A DNA stretch of 14,006 bases. Source: Methylobacteriaceae bacterium (GTDB lineage Bacteria; Pseudomonadota; Alphaproteobacteria; Rhizobiales; Beijerinckiaceae). The position numbers were made by a program, and so were the translations under genes. The notes beneath the pieces are model-generated. The model saw nothing but the letters and a program-made list of their open reading frames with translations. It was not told the DNA's origin and ran no database searches. The DNA is taken from assembly GCA_031272615.1 (NCBI GenBank), contig JAISTL010000308.1, positions 1 to 14,006 of the forward strand. The letters are read 5' to 3'. Position 1 is the first letter of the stretch. The number at the start of each line of letters is the position of its first letter. This document shows positions 1 to 9,255 of the stretch, in pieces.

Positions 1-1602
1 TCCCGTGCCCGGAGGGTTTCGTCTCGACCGGGTAAGTCCAACCCCACCCGGAGACCCGTGCTGTCTCTCCTCGGCGGCGCCGCCGGCCTGCTCGGTCTCC
101 CTCCGGGCCCCGCCTCCGCCCAGCATGCCGTCGACCCGTCGGGCAAAGCCGGTGACGTTCTCGGTGACGGCGCCACCTTTTCCGCGTCCCGGCTCAAGGG
201 GTTGGCGCGTCTGCTCGCGGGAACGGATTTCGTTGACCTTGACGAACCGCTGCCCGCCGCCCTCACCGGCGTCACCCGCCGCCAGTACAACACGCTCCTG
301 CCGAAGCCCGATGCCATGATTTGGGGAACCGACGGGCGAACCATCGGAGTTCAGCCGCTGTTGCGCGGGCCGATGTTCCCGCAGCCGGTGCAGTTGTTCC
401 TGGTGGAAAACGAGCGCATCCGCTCCCTCGCCTTCCGCCCGGACATGTTCGATCTCTCGGCGCTGCCGGCCGATGCGGAAGACCTCGTCGATGCCGGTTT
501 TTCCGGCTTCCGCCTGGTCGCGACGGGTGGCGACGGTCCGCCCTTCCCCTTCGCCGAGCTGCAAAGCGCAACCTTTCTGCACGCCAGAGCCGGGGGGCAG
601 GAATTCGGCCCGATGGCCCGCCTGCTGCTGGTGCGGCCCGCCGACCGCAGAGGCGAAGAACTGCCCGCGTTCCGGGCGTTCTGGATTGAAATGCCCAAGC
701 GGGGAGAAAACTCCATCACCTGCCACGCCCTGGTCGATTCCCCGTCCATCGTCGCGGTGCTCCAGTGTACGCTGCGCCCGGGAACCATCACCGTCACCGA
801 TATCGAAACCACCCTGTTCCCCCGCGAAACCGTGGACAATATCGGCTACGGCGGCCTCGGCACCTCCTATTTCTTCGGTGGAACACGACGCGCCCCCAAC
901 CGCGACCTCAGGCTTGCGGCCCACAAATCCGACGGCTTGCAGGTTCTCACCGGCAAGGACGAATGGTTGTGGCGCCCGCTGGACAACCCCGAAACCCTCC
1001 AGCTGTCCGCCTTCATCGACCGCTCTCCCAAGGGGTTCGGTTTTGTTCAGCGCAGCCGCTCCTTCGATGATTTTCTCGATGATATCCGCCGCTACGAGCT
1101 TCACCCAAGCGTCTGGCTGGAGCCCTTCTCCGACTGGGGCGAAGGCTCCGTTCAACTCATCGAGATTCCCAGTGAATCCGAGTTCAACGAGAACGCGCTG
1201 AGTTACTGGCGATCCGATACCCCGCTTGAGAAGGGCAACGAGTTTTCCATCACCTATCGCCTGAACTGGTGCTGGGCGCCGCCGACGGTCCCACAGGATT
1301 TCACCGTTGTCTCGACCCGTGTCGGCACCGTTCCCGAGCATTCGGTTTCCGATACGCAATTCGTCGTCGATTTCGCCTCCGCGGATTTTCCGGCGTTCGC
1401 CACCGCCGGAATCGCCTATGCTCTGGAAGCCAGCGCCGGCACAATCGTCTCGTCGCAACTGGTCCTTCTGCCGGAGCGGAACTCGGCGCGCGTGCGCTTC
1501 ACCCTCGACCCTGACGGCGGAGACTCGGCTGAACTCAGGCTTTCCCTCAAACAGGGCGACCTGACCATCAGCGAAACCTGGCTGTATCGTTGGACACCAT
1601 GA
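1..1602 (+). CDS. opgG: Periplasmic glucan biosynthesis protein OpgG/OpgD family (5' end cut)
   Basis: This is an MdoG-family periplasmic protein acting on the beta-1,2-glucan backbone of osmoregulated periplasmic glucans after OpgH has made it. Numbering from the GTG at 58 gives 514 residues, close to the family's usual length. A hydrophobic stretch (residues 2-18) ends in an Ala-Ser-Ala cleavage site near residue 21. Family signatures are GYGGLGTSYFF (263-273), HKSDGL (289-294), WLWRPLDNPETL (303-314), EPFSDWGEG (355-363) and the terminal LSETW-like block (503-508, ISETWL). The frame is open to the window edge with no other start codon. Codons just before 58 encode Thr-Arg-Arg-Pro, so the real start probably lies upstream, giving a twin-arginine signal as in E. 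coli OpgD. The GTG at 58 has only a GGAGA three bases away and would leave a signal without positive charge. The EPxxDWG block also looks OpgD-like, so opgD is an alternative name. opgH follows 31 bases downstream, probably in one operon. Confidence 0.9.
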   Translation, partial: SRARRVSSRPGKSNPTRRPVLSLLGGAAGLLGLPPGPASAQHAVDPSGKAGDVLGDGATFSASRLKGLARLLAGTDFVDLDEPLPAALTGVTRRQYNTLLPKPDAMIWGTDGRTIGVQPLLRGPMFPQPVQLFLVENERIRSLAFRPDMFDLSALPADAEDLVDAGFSGFRLVATGGDGPPFPFAELQSATFLHARAGGQEFGPMARLLLVRPADRRGEELPAFRAFWIEMPKRGENSITCHALVDSPSIVAVLQCTLRPGTITVTDIETTLFPRETVDNIGYGGLGTSYFFGGTRRAPNRDLRLAAHKSDGLQVLTGKDEWLWRPLDNPETLQLSAFIDRSPKGFGFVQRSRSFDDFLDDIRRYELHPSVWLEPFSDWGEGSVQLIEIPSESEFNENALSYWRSDTPLEKGNEFSITYRLNWCWAPPTVPQDFTVVSTRVGTVPEHSVSDTQFVVDFASADFPAFATAGIAYALEASAGTIVSSQLVLLPERNSARVRFTLDPDGGDSAELRLSLKQGDLTISETWLYRWTP

Positions 1603-1633
1603 GCCGTCCCGAGCTTCACGAGAGACCCTTCCC

Positions 1634-3793
1634 ATGACGAACGTCCCCGTCGCGGAAACACCCGTTCTGAGCGCCATGCCGCCGGAAAAGCCCTTGAGTA
1701 TGCCGGTTCAATCCTTCGGCATGTGGGACCGGAAGGACGAACGCCGCCCGCTCGCCCCCGCTTTCAGGTTGCGGTCATTGTTGAAACGCCTGTTTGTCTT
1801 CGGCGGAACCTTGGCCCTCACCGGTTATGGGGTTTACGAGATGGTGCAGATCGTCTCGGTCAGCCGCACAACCACGCTGCAGTGGGTGTTGGTGTTTCTG
1901 TTCGCCGCCACCTTTTTCTGGATCGCCTTGGCGTTCGTCAGCTCCATCCTCGGCTTCTACGTGCTGCTGTTGCGCCGCTACAGGAAACTGAGCGACCCGG
2001 AACGCTTGTCGTCCCACACCGCGCTGGTCATGCCCGTCTACAACGAAGGGACGGAACGGGTATTCGCCGCCATCAAGGGCATCCGGGAGTCCGTCGAGGC
2101 AACCGGGCTGGGCGGGCATTTCTCCTATATCCTGCTCTCCGACTCCACCAATCCCGATTGCTGGATCGCGGAGGAACAGGCCTACCTGGACCTGGTGACG
2201 GAACTGGGCCCCGACGCCCGGGTCCATTACCGGCACCGGACCGACAACCACCAGAAGAAAGCCGGAAACATCAGTGAATTTGTCCGCCGTTGGGGCGGGC
2301 ACTATGATTTCATGCTGGTTCTGGATGCCGACAGCATCATGACCGGTCAGTGCATCACCCGCATGGCGGCGGCCATGGAAGCCGACCCCGACGCCGGCAT
2401 CATCCAGTCCCTGCCGCTCATCATCAACCGCTACACCCTGTTCGCCCGGCTGCAGCAGTTCGCCGCGCGGGTCTACGGCCCGGTTATCGCCGCCGGCGTC
2501 GCGTCATGGTCCGAACGGGACGGCAACTACTGGGGACACAACGCCATCATCCGGGTTTCGGCTTTCGCCGCCCACTGCGGGCTGCCGTCGCTCCCGGGCA
2601 AGCCTCCCTTCGGCGGCCCGGTCATGAGCCATGATTTCATCGAAGCGGCCCTGATGCGCCGCGCCGGCTGGTCGGTGTATACGCTGCTCGGCCTGCGCGG
2701 CAGTTACGAGGAAAGCCCGCCGTCGCTTGCCGACCTTGCCGTTCGTGACCGCCGTTGGTGCCAGGGGAATCTGCAGCATACGCGCATCCTCGCGGCCAGG
2801 GGGCTCAAGGCGGTCACCCGCCACCACCTGTTGAACGGCATCTTCTCATACCTCACCTCGCCACTGTGGTTGAGCCAGCTGCTCATCGGCATATTGCTGG
2901 TGTGGCAGGCCACCTATATCCGGCCGGAGTATTTCAACACCAATTTCGGCTACTTCCCCATCTGGCCGCGCTTCGACGCCGAACGCGCCCTCAACCTCTT
3001 CATCGTCACCATGGCGATTCTGCTGGCGCCGAAATGCTTCGGCCTCATCATCACCCTGTTTCACACCCGGGAACGCCGGGGCTGCGGCGGCGTTTTGGGC
3101 ATGGTCGTCTCGTTTGTTCTGGAAATCATCATGTCATCGCTGATTGCGCCGGTGCTGATGATCATGCAGTCGCGGGCGGTGCTGGAAATCCTCGCGCGGC
3201 TGGATTCCGGCTGGAACCCGCAGCGGCGGGACGACGGCCCGGTTGCCTGGCGCGACGTTTACCGGCTGCACCGTTGGCACACGTTGCTCGGTATCATCTC
3301 CGGCTTTTCCGCCTTCATGATTTCCACATCACTGTTCCTGTGGATGTCTCCCACCATCACCGGTCTCATCCTTGCCATTCCGCTCTCTTGGGCCGGGGGA
3401 CGGCTCTCCTTCGGCCTGGCGCTGAAGCGCCTCGGCCTGCTCAACACGCCGGAGGAAATCAACCCGCCGGAGATTCTGCAACGCATCCAGGAACACCGCA
3501 AAACCCTTTCAGCCAAAGGTTACGCCTCGGTTGACGGCTTGACGGCGCTGAAGCTGAACCCGGCGCTGCGTGCCCTGCATGAAGCGCTGCTGCCGCCGAA
3601 ACAACAACGCGAACGCGGCGCGGTCGACACCGACGCGGCGGTTGCCGAAGCCAAAATCCGTGAAGCCGTGAGCTTCAACGAAATAGCCTCCTGGCTCGGC
3701 GCCGGCGAGCGCAAGGCGGTTTTCCGTGACGTGGCTCTGCTTGAACGCGTGCTGAACCTGCCGTCGGCGGAGCCGGACCGGGTCACACCCTAA
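1634..3793 (+). CDS. opgH: Glucans biosynthesis glucosyltransferase OpgH (MdoH)
   Basis: This is an inner-membrane family 2 glycosyltransferase that polymerises glucose from UDP-glucose into the OPG backbone and passes it to the periplasm for OpgG. The protein has 719 residues. Membrane segments lie near residues 50-72 and 83-112. The cytoplasmic GT-A domain follows, with VMPVYNE (122-128), Asp170 in the DSTNP block, the DAD metal/nucleotide motif (231-233), GHNAIIR (301-307), SHDFIEA (322-328) and the acceptor-site block DRRWCQGN (372-379). Further hydrophobic segments lie near 400-428, 452-475, 485-512, 550-570 and 573-592. The C-terminal tail (about 605-719) is soluble. The N-terminal tail before the first membrane segment is only about 50 residues, shorter than in E. 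coli OpgH (847 aa overall). The ATG at 1634 has a GAGAGA eight bases upstream. It is paired with opgG just before it. Confidence 0.96.
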   Translation: MTNVPVAETPVLSAMPPEKPLSMPVQSFGMWDRKDERRPLAPAFRLRSLLKRLFVFGGTLALTGYGVYEMVQIVSVSRTTTLQWVLVFLFAATFFWIALAFVSSILGFYVLLLRRYRKLSDPERLSSHTALVMPVYNEGTERVFAAIKGIRESVEATGLGGHFSYILLSDSTNPDCWIAEEQAYLDLVTELGPDARVHYRHRTDNHQKKAGNISEFVRRWGGHYDFMLVLDADSIMTGQCITRMAAAMEADPDAGIIQSLPLIINRYTLFARLQQFAARVYGPVIAAGVASWSERDGNYWGHNAIIRVSAFAAHCGLPSLPGKPPFGGPVMSHDFIEAALMRRAGWSVYTLLGLRGSYEESPPSLADLAVRDRRWCQGNLQHTRILAARGLKAVTRHHLLNGIFSYLTSPLWLSQLLIGILLVWQATYIRPEYFNTNFGYFPIWPRFDAERALNLFIVTMAILLAPKCFGLIITLFHTRERRGCGGVLGMVVSFVLEIIMSSLIAPVLMIMQSRAVLEILARLDSGWNPQRRDDGPVAWRDVYRLHRWHTLLGIISGFSAFMISTSLFLWMSPTITGLILAIPLSWAGGRLSFGLALKRLGLLNTPEEINPPEILQRIQEHRKTLSAKGYASVDGLTALKLNPALRALHEALLPPKQQRERGAVDTDAAVAEAKIREAVSFNEIASWLGAGERKAVFRDVALLERVLNLPSAEPDRVTP

Positions 3794-3820
3794 CGCATCA
3801 CCCCGCTCCCGCATTCTTCC

Positions 3821-3838
3821 GCCGGCGCCCGTCCCGGC
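3821..3838 (+). terminator. Weak hairpin after opgH
   Basis: GCCGG (3821-3825) pairs with CCGGC (3834-3838) across an 8-base loop, 28 bases after the opgH stop. No T-run follows directly; a short T-rich stretch comes only at 3851-3858. It may contribute to 3' end formation of opgGH, but it is not a convincing intrinsic terminator. Confidence 0.2.
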
Positions 3839-3877
3839 AAAGAATCCGGTTTCCTTTTGCAATACGATGCGCTAATG

Positions 3878-3899
3878 GGAACGGGATTCGGCCGTTTTT
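3878..3899 (+). terminator. Hairpin plus T-run just upstream of gltX
   Basis: AACGG (3880-3884) pairs with CCGTT (3892-3896) around a 7-base loop, with two possible G-U pairs extending the base. The 3' arm runs into five T residues (3895-3899). It has the shape of a small intrinsic terminator for transcription coming from opgGH, or of an attenuator-like leader element for gltX, whose start is only 15 bases further on. The stem is short, so this is tentative. Confidence 0.3.
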
Positions 3900-3914
3900 G
3901 CAGGTTATTCGACA

Positions 3915-5336
3915 ATGTCTTCAGCTCCTGTCACACGTTTTGCCCCTTCGCCGACCGGTTATCTGCACATCGGCGGCGCGCGCACCGCTTTGTTCAACTG
4001 GTTGTATTCCAGGCACACCCAAGGGAAGTTCCGCCTGCGCATCGAGGATACGGACCGGGAGCGATCCACCGATGAAGCCATCGATAAAATCATGGACGGT
4101 CTGAAATGGCTGGGCATCCAATGGGATGACGAAGTCGTGTTTCAGTTTTCCCGCGCCGCGCGGCATCGCGAAGTTGCTCAGGCGCTGCTTGCCAAAGGCG
4201 CGGCATATTACTGTTACGCCACGCCCGAAGAACTGGAGGACATGCGGGAAAAGGCGAAAGCTGCCGGCTTGCCGCAAAAATATGACGGCCGCTGGCGGGA
4301 TCGCGACCCCTCCGAGGCCCGGCCCGGTATCAAGCCCGTCATCCGCCTCAAACACCCGCTCACCGGCGAGACCGTCATTGACGACGCCGTTCAGGGCCGC
4401 GTCACATGGCAGAACAAGGACCTTGACGATTTCGTGCTGCTGCGCTCCGACGGCACGCCGACCTTCATGCTCGCCGTGGTGGTGGACGACCATGACATGG
4501 GCGTCACCCAGATTATCCGCGGCGACGACCATCTGACCAACGCCGCCCGCCAGGCGCAGATTTACGAGGCCATGGGGTGGGAGATCCCGCGCATGGCCCA
4601 CATTCCGCTCATCCACGGCGCTGACGGCAAAAAGCTGTCCAAGCGCCACGGCGCCACCGAGGTCGACATGTACCGCACCATGGGCTACCTGCCCGTGGCG
4701 CTGCGCAATTACCTGGTGCGTCTGGGCTGGAGCCACGGCGACCAGGAGATTTTTTCCACCGGGGAAATGATTGCGGCCTTTGACCTCAGCGCCATCGGCC
4801 GCGCCCCGGCCCGTTTTGATTTCGCCAAGCTGGAGAATTTGAACGGCCACTATATGCGGCTCACGCCCGATGAGGAGCTGGTATCGGCGGTGGAAAACCT
4901 GCTCCCCGACATCGGCGCCGGGCGCGGTCTCGGCCCCGCCTTTGACGCCGAGACGCGGCAAAAGCTGCTGAAAGCCATGCCCGGCTTGAAGGAGCGCGCC
5001 AAAACCCTGGTTGAGCTCCTGGACAGCGCCTATTATCTCTATGCCCCGCGCCCGCTCGTTCTCGACGACAAGGCGAAATCCGTGCTGGAAAAAGGCCGGG
5101 AGAACATCCGCGGCATTATCGGCAAGTTCACCGCCCTGTCGCAATGGACCGTCGAAAATCTGGAGGACGTTGTGCGCGGACACGCCGGGGAACTCGATGT
5201 CAAACTCGGCCAGGTTGCGCAACCGCTGCGCGCTGCGTTGACCGGACGCACCGCCTCGCCCGGGTTGTTCGACGTCATGGAGGTTCTGGGCCGGGACGAA
5301 ACCATTGCCCGCCTCGAGGACGCCTGCCGGCAATAG
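3915..5336 (+). CDS. gltX: Glutamyl-tRNA synthetase
   Basis: This class I aminoacyl-tRNA synthetase charges tRNA-Glu with glutamate in the cytoplasm. It has 473 residues, normal for bacterial GluRS. The N-terminal Rossmann catalytic domain carries [11 protein letters not shown] (11-21, the HIGH-type motif at 18-21), the [10 protein letters not shown] block (41-50), the GDDH block (203-206) and the KMSKS-type KKLSKR (239-244). The alpha-helical anticodon-binding part covers about residues 320-473. Of the four zinc ligands in E. coli GluRS, only the first cysteine (C100 here) remains; the others read Ala102, Trp127 and Asp129, so no zinc site is expected. The ATG at 3915 puts the HIGH motif at the standard distance from the N terminus, but only a weak AGG (3902-3904) precedes it. 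The gene lies 121 bases after opgH and 78 bases before gltA. Many alphaproteobacteria carry two gltX copies; whether this one is tRNA-Glu specific cannot be read here. Confidence 0.97.
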   Translation: MSSAPVTRFAPSPTGYLHIGGARTALFNWLYSRHTQGKFRLRIEDTDRERSTDEAIDKIMDGLKWLGIQWDDEVVFQFSRAARHREVAQALLAKGAAYYCYATPEELEDMREKAKAAGLPQKYDGRWRDRDPSEARPGIKPVIRLKHPLTGETVIDDAVQGRVTWQNKDLDDFVLLRSDGTPTFMLAVVVDDHDMGVTQIIRGDDHLTNAARQAQIYEAMGWEIPRMAHIPLIHGADGKKLSKRHGATEVDMYRTMGYLPVALRNYLVRLGWSHGDQEIFSTGEMIAAFDLSAIGRAPARFDFAKLENLNGHYMRLTPDEELVSAVENLLPDIGAGRGLGPAFDAETRQKLLKAMPGLKERAKTLVELLDSAYYLYAPRPLVLDDKAKSVLEKGRENIRGIIGKFTALSQWTVENLEDVVRGHAGELDVKLGQVAQPLRAALTGRTASPGLFDVMEVLGRDETIARLEDACRQ

Positions 5337-5400
5337 TGCGTTGAACCCGAGCCCGCGCTCCGGAGCCGCTTGAAATGGCCCGGAAAGACAGTCACGCCCC

Positions 5401-5408
5401 AAAAGGAG
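5401..5408 (+). promoter_or_regulatory. Strong ribosome binding site of gltA
   Basis: AAAAGGAG sits six bases before the ATG at 5415. It decides the start: an in-frame TTG at 5370 lacks such a site and would add 15 residues of no family resemblance. Confidence 0.8.
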
Positions 5409-5414
5409 ATTGCC

Positions 5415-6701
<1,287 letters not shown>

Positions 6702-6735
6702 CCAGCGCCCGTTGACCCGCGGCCGCAAAAAGCCG

Positions 6736-8799
6736 TTACCGACTGCCCTTCACGATGTATCCGGCACTTTTGTCGTCATTGAGATACACCAGGGCTGAGC
6801 CGTGCGCGCGAAGAAACGCCCGGTCCGCCACCAGGCGGGCCGCGCAGTTCCCCGGCGCATAATGGCGGGACACGATGATGTCCGCCCGGCGGCAATCCTC
6901 ATCAAAGGCAATGGGGTCTTTGACCACCGACACCACAAACCGCTCGCTGCGCCCGACGCAACCCAACGTATCGCATGTCGAGACGGTTTTGAAGTCATCG
7001 AGCCCCGTCAGACGTCCCTTCCGGTCGGTTTCCAGGAAACGTCCGTCACCATCGGCGCGCAGCCACTGTTCGATTTGAAACTCGCTGGCCTTTCCCACGA
7101 GAAACAGCCTGCCGTCACGCCCCCTGATGGCCGCCCCCTCGCCGTCCCGGTCCACGGCGACCACAAACCGCTCCGGCGTGGCGGCAAGGAAGATTCCGAG
7201 CAAAGCCGGAAGCAGCGCGTATTTCCGCAATGAGAGCGACGGCAGCGTCGCCCACAAAATCGCCAGCACCATCAGCAACAACGCCGTTTGGCCGAACTGC
7301 GGCATGGTGATCACGGCGTTCGGCAGTTCCGCCACCCGGTCCGACAGCAACAAAACCCAATCCGTCGCCATGCCCATCAACATCCACACCGGGCCGTCAA
7401 GGCCGAAGGGATAGAGCAGCACGCCGATGAGAGCGCTGGGCATGACCACCAGAGACACCAGCGGCAGAATCAGGGCATTGCCGATGAGGCCGTAGCTCTG
7501 CAGCATTTGAAAATGATAGGCCGCAAACGGCGCGGTCGCCAACCCGGCGACGAAGGTGGTGGCAAGGCTCAACAGCACAACCCGCCACGCTGTGTCGAGC
7601 TGTCTGAGAATCCATATGGTTTCCCACCGCTCCGGCATATGACGCTGCCAGAGCTCCGCCATGGCGATGAGAGACAGCACCGCCGAGAACGACATCTGGA
7701 AACTCGGGCCCAGCAGGGCTTCCGGTTCCCTGAGCAGCACCAGGAACGCAGCGATGCTGACATTGCGCACCGAAAGCACCGGCCTGTCGGCCAGCACGGC
7801 GCCGAGCATCACCAGAGTCATGATCAGCGAACGTTCGGTGGCCACTTCCGAACCGGCGAACAGGCAATAACCCGTCGCCCCCGCCATCGCCAGCACCGCG
7901 GCGATTTTCTTGATCGGCCACGCCAGCGCCAGGTATGGACTCAACGCCAGCGTCGCCCGGAAGAGCCAGAAAAAGATACCGGCGGCCAGCACCATATGCA
8001 GCCCGGAAATGGAAACGATATGATAAATCCCGGCGGCCCTGAGCGAGGCGTTGGTGGCATCGTCAATCAAACCGCGTTTGCCGGTGATGAGCGCTGCGCT
8101 CACCGCTCCGGCCTGGCCGCCGATTCCGGAAACAATACGTTCTGTCAATACGTTACGCGCGTTTTCTATCGTTAACATGAGAGACGTGCGCCAGCCGAAG
8201 GAGGCGCTCCCGGGACGCACGGTATACTCCCCCTGCACACGCCCCGTGGCGCCGATGCGCTTGAAGTACGCGTCCCGGGCGAAGTCATAACCACCGGGAA
8301 TCGCCGGGCCCGAGGGTGGATACAATCTGGCTTTGCCGCTGATGACGGCGCCGATGCGCAAGTCATCCCGGACCTTGACCCGCAGGCGGATGTTTTCAGG
8401 GGTTTTATCGGCGGCAAAACCTTCGAGAACCGGGCGCGATACGATGACGCGGGCATACGTCCCCTCGCGGTCGATATTCGCTATCGTTCCGGAAAACGTC
8501 ACCGTCTGAATGCGTGAAACCGCGGGAGTCGCGCACATCCCGGTCCGTACATGCGCCACCGTGAATCCCACGGCAAAATACACAAAGCCCCACAACAGCA
8601 GCGAGACAATCCAGCGCTCACTGAGATATGCCGCCGCCATCCCCGCCGCCACGGCGCCCACAATCACCACCGCCACCGGTACCGGCCCGGGAACGGCAAA
8701 GAACGCGACAATGCCGACTCCGTACGCCACAACGCCCCAAGGCATCAACCGCCTTTGGGACGCCTCACCGGCAAGGATGTTTGACAGAACCTCACTCAT
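6736..8799 (-). CDS. comEC: ComEC/Rec2 family DNA-uptake channel
   Basis: This is a polytopic inner-membrane protein expected to carry single-stranded DNA into the cytoplasm during transformation. From the ATG at 8799 it has 687 residues. Order: two or three membrane segments (about 20-80); a periplasmic DUF4131/OB-like region (about 90-200) with GYDFARDAYFKRIGATG at 170-186; the Competence domain with its HIVSISGLHM signature (260-269) and many membrane helices to about 540; and a soluble C-terminal domain (about 545-687) where a metallo-beta-lactamase fold is expected but no HxHxDH zinc motif is present. That domain has cysteines at 609, 614, 636 and 652. An upstream ATG at 8871 would add 24 residues. 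I prefer 8799 because those added codons are poorer in third-position G/C and include ATA and CGA, but neither start has a clear Shine-Dalgarno. The gene is convergent with gltA. Confidence 0.9.
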   Translation of the reverse strand: MSEVLSNILAGEASQRRLMPWGVVAYGVGIVAFFAVPGPVPVAVVIVGAVAAGMAAAYLSERWIVSLLLWGFVYFAVGFTVAHVRTGMCATPAVSRIQTVTFSGTIANIDREGTYARVIVSRPVLEGFAADKTPENIRLRVKVRDDLRIGAVISGKARLYPPSGPAIPGGYDFARDAYFKRIGATGRVQGEYTVRPGSASFGWRTSLMLTIENARNVLTERIVSGIGGQAGAVSAALITGKRGLIDDATNASLRAAGIYHIVSISGLHMVLAAGIFFWLFRATLALSPYLALAWPIKKIAAVLAMAGATGYCLFAGSEVATERSLIMTLVMLGAVLADRPVLSVRNVSIAAFLVLLREPEALLGPSFQMSFSAVLSLIAMAELWQRHMPERWETIWILRQLDTAWRVVLLSLATTFVAGLATAPFAAYHFQMLQSYGLIGNALILPLVSLVVMPSALIGVLLYPFGLDGPVWMLMGMATDWVLLLSDRVAELPNAVITMPQFGQTALLLMVLAILWATLPSLSLRKYALLPALLGIFLAATPERFVVAVDRDGEGAAIRGRDGRLFLVGKASEFQIEQWLRADGDGRFLETDRKGRLTGLDDFKTVSTCDTLGCVGRSERFVVSVVKDPIAFDEDCRRADIIVSRHYAPGNCAARLVADRAFLRAHGSALVYLNDDKSAGYIVKGSR

Positions 8800-9140
8800 G
8801 GACGCAACACACCCGAACAAGGCTTGGAAACGGCATCGTTCCCCTATAACATATCGGGGAGAGCGCGCCATCCGAACAGGACCGGAACAGAATCGCCTGA
8901 CTGCTGAACGCCCGATAACTCCCGGATATTACAGGCAATTGCCGCATACCCGCGCAACGAATGCTGTTGAAATCCTGTGCGGAGACAGAATTTTCGAACG
9001 CCGGCCGACGCAACGGCTGAACGTACGCCGTGGAAGAAACGTTTTTTCCGGCGGTCGTGAAGCCGCGGCACGCGGCCCGGCTGCAGGGCGACTCAAAAAT
9101 CTGCCATCTGAAATGCCATTTTCCTCCCTGTTGCCTGAAC

Positions 9141-9146
9141 TATAGT
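9141..9146 (+). promoter_or_regulatory. Possible -10 element for kdsD
   Basis: TATAGT (5 of 6 matches to the sigma-70 -10 consensus) lies inside a 10-base palindrome, about 110 bases before kdsD. The -35 region at normal spacing is poor, so either an activator is needed or this is chance. Confidence 0.25.
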
Positions 9147-9198
9147 TGGGGCTGGGGCTTGCCACCACCGCCGCTCCGGGCAATAACGGGGCCATGAA

Positions 9199-9230
9199 GC
9201 GACTCTGAACGATGGTTGTTTTGGAGTCGC
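9199..9230 (+). promoter_or_regulatory. Hairpin in the kdsD leader
   Basis: GCGACTC (9199-9205) is complementary to GAGTCGC (9224-9230). The stem can extend inward by two G-U and two A-U pairs to 11 pairs, leaving a 10-base loop. It ends 25 bases before the kdsD ATG and just upstream of its ribosome binding site (AGGGA, 9243-9247). No T-run follows, so it is not a terminator. Its role is unknown; it could affect mRNA stability or be a protein-binding site. Confidence 0.35.
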
Positions 9231-9255
9231 GCCCCAACATTCAGGGAATACCGTT

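Larger units (their letters stand above)
8800..9255. other. Divergent intergenic region comEC/kdsD
   Basis: About 450 bases separate the divergent starts of comEC and kdsD. I see no convincing gene; open frames here have no family resemblance and no good ribosome binding site. Contents worth noting are a 10-base perfect palindrome AACTATAGTT (9138-9147) that includes a TATAGT resembling a -10 element, three GCGACTC words (9088-9094 and 9199-9205 on +, 9224-9230 on -), and a hairpin in the kdsD leader. The + strand run TATAAC (8845-8850) on the comEC side could be part of a promoter, but no matching -35 is clear. Confidence 0.6.

Noticed and set aside
5370..5414. TTG start extending gltA by 15 codons
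   Set aside because: The ATG at 5415 has a far better ribosome binding site and matches the family N terminus, with catalytic numbering identical to the E. coli enzyme.
7288..8175. A 295-codon open frame on the + strand inside comEC
   Set aside because: It is antisense to the ComEC Competence domain and gives a His/Arg/Gln-rich peptide typical of GC-rich antisense frames.
8510..9145. A 211-codon + strand frame across the comEC start and intergenic region
   Set aside because: It overlaps the comEC 5' half in antisense, has low-complexity Thr/Pro/Ala content, no ribosome binding site and no recognisable domain.
8872..9255. Possible tRNA, small RNA or attachment site in the comEC/kdsD gap
   Set aside because: No cloverleaf, T-loop consensus or intrinsic terminator could be found by eye; only a leader hairpin and a short palindrome are present.
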